Assembly (NCBI GenBank): GCA_012270585.1
Contig: JAAXIB010000014.1
Span: forward strand, 1 to 64,000
Source of the DNA: Nitrospirales bacterium
GTDB taxonomy: Bacteria; Nitrospirota; Nitrospiria; Nitrospirales; UBA8639
Direction: 5' to 3'
DNA: 64,000 nucleotides
Shown: positions 60,585 to 64,000 of the stretch, in pieces
Layout of the letters: each line of letters starts with the position of its first letter
Numbering within the stretch: position 1 is the first letter of the stretch
Notes under the pieces: generated by a model
The model's input: only the letters and a program-made list of their open reading frames with translations
Database searches by the model: none
What the model was told of the DNA's origin: nothing
Made by a program: the position numbers and the translations under genes

Positions 60585-60864
60585 CGGAAGACATCCCTCC
60601 TGATGCACATGATCCGCCGGAAAACGGCGGAAGCAACGCAATTTCATCGGCGCTTGTGAGTTCGGTTTCACAGTGCGCAATTTCATGGTTCACCGACACA
60701 AGAATTTTTCTCTTGAGCAACAAGTCCCCCACCTCCGGGTTCATCGACTGGATGGCCGCGATCAGATCATCGACCCGGCACCCCTGATCCAACCGCACTT
60801 TCAGTTCGGGGGCGTCGGAAAGCTGCGTTCTCAACATGCCGAACAATTTCACCGTGACGGTCAT
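60571..60864 (-). CDS. moaD: Molybdopterin synthase sulfur carrier subunit with C-terminal tail
   Basis: 97 residues, a ubiquitin-like protein. The core is MTVTVKLFGMLRTQL to ADEIALLPPFSGG, where Gly84 should be the C-terminus that receives sulfur. Here the frame continues another 13 residues (SCASGGMSSDVYR) to a TGA within the moaE start. Thiocarboxylation needs a terminal Gly, so either the tail is cut off after translation, as for some sulfur-carrier proteins, or it reflects an unusual coupling of moaD and moaE. ATG at 60864 overlaps the moaC stop (ATGA). Confidence 0.88.
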   Translation of the reverse strand: MTVTVKLFGMLRTQLSDAPELKVRLDQGCRVDDLIAAIQSMNPEVGDLLLKRKILVSVNHEIAHCETELTSADEIALLPPFSGGSCASGGMSSDVYR

Positions 60865-61391
60865 GACTGTGACCCGTGAGACGGCGTCAAGGCCTCGACG
60901 TCGGATCGTTGGTAGATCCCGGACTTCCCTCCGGATTTCGAGACCAAACACACGTCTCCAAAACTCATGCCCTTATCGACGGCTTTACACATATCGTAAA
61001 TCGTCAACGCCGCAATCGCCACGGCGGTCATGGCTTCCATTTCGACTCCGGTCTGACCGTTGGTTTTGACGGCGGCCTGGATGGTTATGGAACACTGTCC
61101 CCTCTCATCGGGCGTGGCCTGTTCCTGGAAGTCGATATTCACGCTCGTGAGCATCAGCGGATGACACATGGGAACCAGATCCGGTGTCCGTTTGGCGCCC
61201 ATGACCCCGGCCACCTGAGCCACGGCCAAAACGTCGCCTTTAGCGATTTTCCCTTCCTGAATACGGCGTAGGGTTTCCGGGAGCATCAACACCCGTCCGT
61301 GAGCGACCGCGATTCGTTCACTCGAACCCTTGGCTGAAACATCGACCATCCTCGCGCGTCCGGATTCATTGAAATGCGTAAAATCAGCCAT
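60861..61391 (-). CDS. moaC: Cyclic pyranopterin monophosphate synthase
   Basis: 176 residues. Second enzyme of molybdopterin synthesis, acting on the MoaA product. MVDVSAKG near the N-terminus, VPMCHPLMLTSVNIDF and VEMEAMTAVAIAALTIYDMCK are family motifs. MCHPL and the following region form the active site. ATG at 61391 with AAAGG ten bases upstream. First gene of moaCDEA under a near-consensus promoter at 61430-61459. Confidence 0.94.
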   Translation of the reverse strand: MADFTHFNESGRARMVDVSAKGSSERIAVAHGRVLMLPETLRRIQEGKIAKGDVLAVAQVAGVMGAKRTPDLVPMCHPLMLTSVNIDFQEQATPDERGQCSITIQAAVKTNGQTGVEMEAMTAVAIAALTIYDMCKAVDKGMSFGDVCLVSKSGGKSGIYQRSDVEALTPSHGSQS

Positions 61392-61429
61392 TTGTCTCAA
61401 CCTTTGCCGCTCAAGCGTTTCTTCCTGCT

Positions 61430-61459
61430 ATTATAGGAGTCCTCCGAAAAGCGGGTCAA
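61430..61459 (-). promoter_or_regulatory. Promoter of the moaCDEA operon
   Basis: Minus strand: TTGACC (61459-61454), 18 bases, TATAAT (61435-61430). Transcription would begin near 61423, about 32 bases before the moaC ATG at 61391, too short a leader for a Moco riboswitch. Confidence 0.7.
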
Positions 61460-61509
61460 GCGGGTCCGGCCTTCTCACGCCCGGTCGGAGCGGGACGGTG
61501 CAACCGGAC

Positions 61510-61538
61510 TTGACACGTTTTTTCCCCTTCCCGACAAT
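61510..61538 (+). promoter_or_regulatory. Candidate promoter of the FolB fusion gene
   Basis: TTGACA at 61510-61515, 17 bases, GACAAT at 61533-61538. The expected start (about 61545) falls on the GTG of the gene, so the message would be leaderless if this is the true promoter. Confidence 0.45.
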
Positions 61539-61544
61539 GCCCGT

Positions 61545-62465
61545 GTGTCCGAAGCCATCATCATTGAAGAAATATGTTTTCAGGCAAAGTGCGGGGTTAC
61601 GCTTGACGAACGACAGCGCCCGCAGCCTCTCTTGGCTGACCTCGAAATCACCTGTTCGGTCGAGGACGCCATTCATTCCGACAGCCTCACCAAAACCGTG
61701 GATTACGCACGGGTCATCCGACGGGTGATTGCCATAGGGACCGCTAATGAAAACGCGTTGATCGAACGATTGGCGGACCAGATTGCTCAAGCTCTCATGC
61801 TGGAGTTTCCTATCCATCGATTAACGATCTGGCTTCGTAAAACCGCTCCACCGCTCTCTGACGTGTCGGGTTCGGTGGGCGTACGCCTGACGTACCCGCG
61901 CCCGAGAACGGTCGATTCCCCTTCCTTGTTCCAACCTTCGCCTTTTCTGCACGCCACCGCCGACATGATCCCCAAAGGAAAAGTCTTGGACGTGGCCGCC
62001 GGGGAAGGGCGACACGCCCTGTACATGGCTTCTCGAGGGTATGAAGTGATCGGTCTTGATCGGGACGAGAACGCACTCGCCACCCTGACGCGTACGGCCC
62101 AGGACCATCGTCTCTCAAATCTTTCGACGTGGAACGTAAACCTGGAAAAACACCCGGAGGCACCGCCCTCCCTGGGCAATCAGGAATACGACGGGATTCT
62201 GGTGTTCTTCTATCTCTTCCGACCACTTTTTCCTTCGATCCTTCAGGCCCTCAAGCCTGGAGGCGTCCTGATCTATGAAACGTTTTTGATCGATAACCAC
62301 GTACGGTTCCAGCATCCCCGGAGGAAGGAATTCTGTTTGGGGCATAACGAACTGCTGCACTTAACGCACCCGCTTCGAGTGCTGCACTATGAGGAAGGCT
62401 CCCACCCCACCTCTCCTCATCAAAGGCCTGCCATTACCGCACGACTCGTGGCCCAACAAGCTTGA
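61545..62465 (+). CDS. FolB dihydroneopterin aldolase fused to a SAM-dependent methyltransferase
   Basis: 306 residues in two domains. Residues 1-120 are a FolB-type dihydroneopterin aldolase: Glu22 in DERQRPQPLLADLEI, Tyr54 in TVDYARVI and Lys99 in IWLRKTAPP take the places of the E. coli catalytic Glu22, Tyr54 and Lys100. Residues about 135-306 are a class I methyltransferase with VLDVAAGEGRHALYMASRG, GLDRDENAL, YDGILVFFYLFRP and PGGVLIYETF, of the TehB-like type. FolB makes 6-hydroxymethyl-dihydropterin in folate synthesis; the methyltransferase substrate is unknown. No stop or break between the domains, and no start in the linker looks likely. GTG at 61545. Confidence 0.88.
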   Translation: MSEAIIIEEICFQAKCGVTLDERQRPQPLLADLEITCSVEDAIHSDSLTKTVDYARVIRRVIAIGTANENALIERLADQIAQALMLEFPIHRLTIWLRKTAPPLSDVSGSVGVRLTYPRPRTVDSPSLFQPSPFLHATADMIPKGKVLDVAAGEGRHALYMASRGYEVIGLDRDENALATLTRTAQDHRLSNLSTWNVNLEKHPEAPPSLGNQEYDGILVFFYLFRPLFPSILQALKPGGVLIYETFLIDNHVRFQHPRRKEFCLGHNELLHLTHPLRVLHYEEGSHPTSPHQRPAITARLVAQQA

Positions 62466-62495
62466 CCCGGGGTCACGACCGGAGGCAATCGTTTT

Positions 62496-63341
62496 TTGGC
62501 ACGAATCGATCTTCATCTTCATACCCGCTACTCCGACGGCAGTCTGACGCCGGCGGACGTCGTGACCTTGGCCCATCAGGCGGGAGTCACGGCCATGGCG
62601 ATCACGGATCACGACATCGTGGACGGCATTCCCCACGCCATGGAGGCGGCAACGAAGCTGGGCATCGAAGTCATCCCCGGCGTCGAGTTAAGCTCTCGAT
62701 TTGACGGACGGGAACTCCACGTCCTCGGCTATTGCTTCGATTGGCAGGACCCGACCTTCCAGGACCATCTGGCTCGACAACGTCTTTCGCGACACGTCAG
62801 AAATCCGCAGACCATCGAACGACTCAATGCTTTAGGGCTTGAACTTTCCGAAGAAGATGTCAGGGAAAAGGCCGGATCCGACTCCATTGGCCGTCCGCAC
62901 ATCGCTCAGGTTCTGGTTGACAAGGGGTACGTGCGCCATAGCCGGGAAGCCTTCGACCGCTACCTGGGCGAGGGAGCCGCGGCCTACGTGCCTCGGACGC
63001 TCGCCGACACTCGGGAGGTCATCACATGGATTCGCAACGCGGGAGGAGTTCCGGTCATGGCGCACCCGACGTGGACCCGGTGTGAGGGGGAAACCCTCCA
63101 TCGCTTGTGTGCGTGCTTAAAGGAAGCCGGGCTATTGGGATTGGAAGTGTTTTACAGCACGCATAACCGGAAACAAACTTCGCAGTATCTTGAATTGGCA
63201 AAACGGCTGGATCTGTTAGTCACCGGCGGAAGCGATTTCCACGGTGCGGCAAGCCCGGCCATCCAGGTCGGCCGAGGAAAGGGAAACCTGAAAGTCCCGG
63301 CTACGTTATTGGAGCCCTTACGCCGGGCCGCCCGCCCATAA
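62496..63341 (+). CDS. PHP-domain phosphoesterase (RNase AM/YciV-like)
   Basis: 281 residues. IDLHLHTRYSDGS with His7 and His9, ITDHD with His39-Asp40, Glu64 in PGVEL, MAHPTW near residue 190 and GSDFHG near 250 form the full trinuclear metal-binding set of PHP proteins. It resembles YciV/RNase AM, a 5'-3' exonuclease for RNA and 3',5'-nucleotide hydrolysis. TTG start at 62496, 30 bases after the fusion gene on the same strand. An alternative is a histidinol-phosphatase relative, but the layout fits YciV better. Confidence 0.87.
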   Translation: MARIDLHLHTRYSDGSLTPADVVTLAHQAGVTAMAITDHDIVDGIPHAMEAATKLGIEVIPGVELSSRFDGRELHVLGYCFDWQDPTFQDHLARQRLSRHVRNPQTIERLNALGLELSEEDVREKAGSDSIGRPHIAQVLVDKGYVRHSREAFDRYLGEGAAAYVPRTLADTREVITWIRNAGGVPVMAHPTWTRCEGETLHRLCACLKEAGLLGLEVFYSTHNRKQTSQYLELAKRLDLLVTGGSDFHGAASPAIQVGRGKGNLKVPATLLEPLRRAARP

Positions 63342-63391
63342 TCTGTTATGGATTATTGTAGATTGCGGACAGGTTCAGTTCAGATACAATA

Positions 63392-63416
63392 TCTGACAAG
63401 CTGGTATCCTGTCAGA
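63392..63416 (+). terminator. Possible terminator hairpin after the PHP gene
   Basis: TCTGACA and TGTCAGA form a perfect 7-bp stem with an 11-base loop, followed by GGTTGTAATTTTTCCC, a T-rich tail 10 bases later. It lies 50 bases after the stop at 63341. Confidence 0.4.
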
Positions 63417-63504
63417 GGTTGTAATTTTTCCCTCAGACCATTCCATTTCCGAAACAATTTTCATATCGAATTCTAACATCTCGCAGTACAACGATTCGGC
63501 CCTC

Positions 63505-63532
63505 TTGAAAAAAGTATCACTAATGATACTAT
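63505..63532 (+). promoter_or_regulatory. hicAB: hicAB promoter with overlapping operator palindrome
   Basis: TTGAAA at 63505-63510, 16-base spacer, TACTAT at 63527-63532. A perfect 7-bp inverted repeat AGTATCA/TGATACT with 4-base spacer at 63513-63530 covers the spacer and -10, a fitting operator for HicB autorepression. Confidence 0.6.
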
Positions 63533-63542
63533 AGAGTGAACA

Positions 63543-63791
63543 ATGGCGAACATTGAAGGCACGCTCGTTCAAATGAGGCGAAACCCGAGGGGTATCCGTT
63601 TCGATGGATTGTGTAAAATCTGCGATTACTTTTTTGGCGAACCGAGACAGACGGGGTCCAATCACAGGGTATACAAAACGCTGTGGCAGGGCGACCCTCG
63701 CGTTAACATCCAAAACGCCAAGGGCATGGCCAAGCCGTACCAAGTTCGCCAGGTTCTGCGGGCGATCGATCGTTTGGAGGCTGAATCATGA
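63543..63791 (+). CDS. hicA: HicA-family toxin (type II toxin-antitoxin)
   Basis: 82 residues. Contains the HicA-type core: a helical GLCKICDYFFGEPRQTGSNHRVY with the catalytic His in the GSNH form of the usual GSH motif, then a VNIQNAKGMAKPYQVRQVLRAI end. HicA cleaves mRNA or tmRNA. Its stop overlaps the hicB start (ATGA at 63788-63791). The sequence runs longer N-terminally than a 60-residue HicA, and a long reverse frame covers it (63375-63743, rejected). Confidence 0.75.
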   Translation: MANIEGTLVQMRRNPRGIRFDGLCKICDYFFGEPRQTGSNHRVYKTLWQGDPRVNIQNAKGMAKPYQVRQVLRAIDRLEAES

Positions 63792-64000
63792 GCAAAGAAT
63801 ATGATCGGTACACTTACCGAGTCACATGGTCTGAAGAAGACCGGGAGCACGTTGGCTTATGCGCCGAGTTTCCCGGTCTGAGTTGGCTTGACACCTCACC
63901 TGAGAAAGCGCTGGCGGGTATTCGCCGGCTGGTCAGGGAATGCCTCAGAGATATGCGAAGGAACAAGGAGGATGTACCTGAACCTATTGCGCTGAAAAAC
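63788..64000 (+). CDS. hicB: HicB-family antitoxin, truncated by window end
   Basis: At least 71 residues from ATG 63788: MSKEYDRYTYRVTWSEED, HVGLCAEFPGLSWLDTSP and EKALAGIRRLVRECL. This is the HicB fold start, with the typical sequence around the third strand (LCAEFPGLS) and following helix. HicB binds and neutralises HicA and represses the operon through its C-terminal DNA-binding domain, which would lie beyond position 64000. Confidence 0.78.
   Translation, partial: MSKEYDRYTYRVTWSEEDREHVGLCAEFPGLSWLDTSPEKALAGIRRLVRECLRDMRRNKEDVPEPIALKN

Larger units (their letters stand above)
63342..63542. other. Intergenic region with hairpins and the hicAB promoter
   Basis: 201 bases without a gene. 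Contains two overlapping inverted repeats: CAGATA-CAA-TATCTG at 63381-63395 and TCTGACA/TGTCAGA at 63392-63416 with an 11-base spacer, followed by TTGTAATTTTTCCC, so a terminator for the PHP gene is possible. The hicAB promoter lies at 63505-63532. Confidence 0.55.

Noticed and set aside
61392-61430. Moco riboswitch before moaC
   Set aside because: The leader between promoter and ATG is about 32 bases, too short for this class, and no matching fold was seen.
63375-63743. Minus-strand frame covering hicA
   Set aside because: Antisense to hicA; hicA has the HicA motifs and ATGA overlap with hicB, while the reverse frame has no recognised motif or ribosome-binding site.

Overview
The window reads as chromosome of a diderm, LPS-making bacterium with moderate-to-high GC. 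The best inference is a member of Nitrospirota (Nitrospira-like). The grounds are the lpx/BamA operon with an LpxI-type hydrolase and an embedded Gfo/Idh oxidoreductase, the acetyl-CoA synthetase, the gld-like ABC cluster with a DUF4340 partner, and the style of the dispersed hairpin repeats. No rRNA or taxon-specific marker is present, so this placement is an inference. Genes are dense and mostly in short operons; two tRNA genes (Leu-TAA, Ser-GCT) are present.

Layout. 1-12 kb is mixed housekeeping and unknown genes: aroQ, a RecB/Cas4-like plus DEDD nuclease (DUF2779), a DUF4112 membrane protein, hemW, an O-methyltransferase, tRNA-Leu, a nucleotide-sugar epimerase, a divergent ClpS-like protein, a lysine-rich tail protein, proC, and two tandem secreted HEAT-repeat paralogues followed by a third exported protein. 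12-18.7 kb holds an AGCS symporter, a 56-residue orphan, a DUF4301 protein, acsA and a Pal-type lipoprotein. 19-23.7 kb is a four-gene gldA/gldF/gldG/DUF4340-like export cluster. 23.8-27 kb holds a cupin, a DsbA-like protein, a small acidic protein, tRNA-Ser and an orphan protein.

27.2-32.9 kb is a visibly AT-richer island of surface-polysaccharide genes: two glycosyltransferases, a kinase-like/methyltransferase fusion, a small YIDP membrane protein and a membrane phosphatase/sulfatase. A short repeat array at 32843-32882 looks like an insertion-sequence end and marks its edge. From 48.5 down to 32.9 kb one long leftward operon runs from a near-consensus promoter: bamA, ompH, fabZ, lpxA, lpxI, a GnnA-like oxidoreductase, lpxB, msbA, a DUF374 acyltransferase, waaA, lpxK, waaF, gmhB and a second heptosyltransferase. 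It covers outer-membrane protein assembly, lipid A synthesis and flipping, Kdo addition and inner-core heptose. The acyltransferase is split by a nine-A run containing the dnaX-type slippery heptamer.

48.8-54.4 kb runs rightward: lon, thiL, a DUF2062 membrane protein and an HD phosphohydrolase. 61.4 down to 54.4 kb runs leftward: moaC-moaD-moaE-moaA with overlapping stops and starts (molybdopterin), then accD, folC and lptD. The right end has a FolB-methyltransferase fusion, a PHP-domain phosphoesterase and a hicAB toxin-antitoxin pair cut by the window edge.

The observations most worth following are the slippery-site frameshift in the lipid A operon, the FolB-methyltransferase fusion, the MoaD tail beyond its Gly-Gly, the kinase-like/methyltransferase fusion in the AT-rich island, the ClpS-like protein with altered pocket residues, and an intergenic hairpin family whose stem changes by compensatory substitutions.
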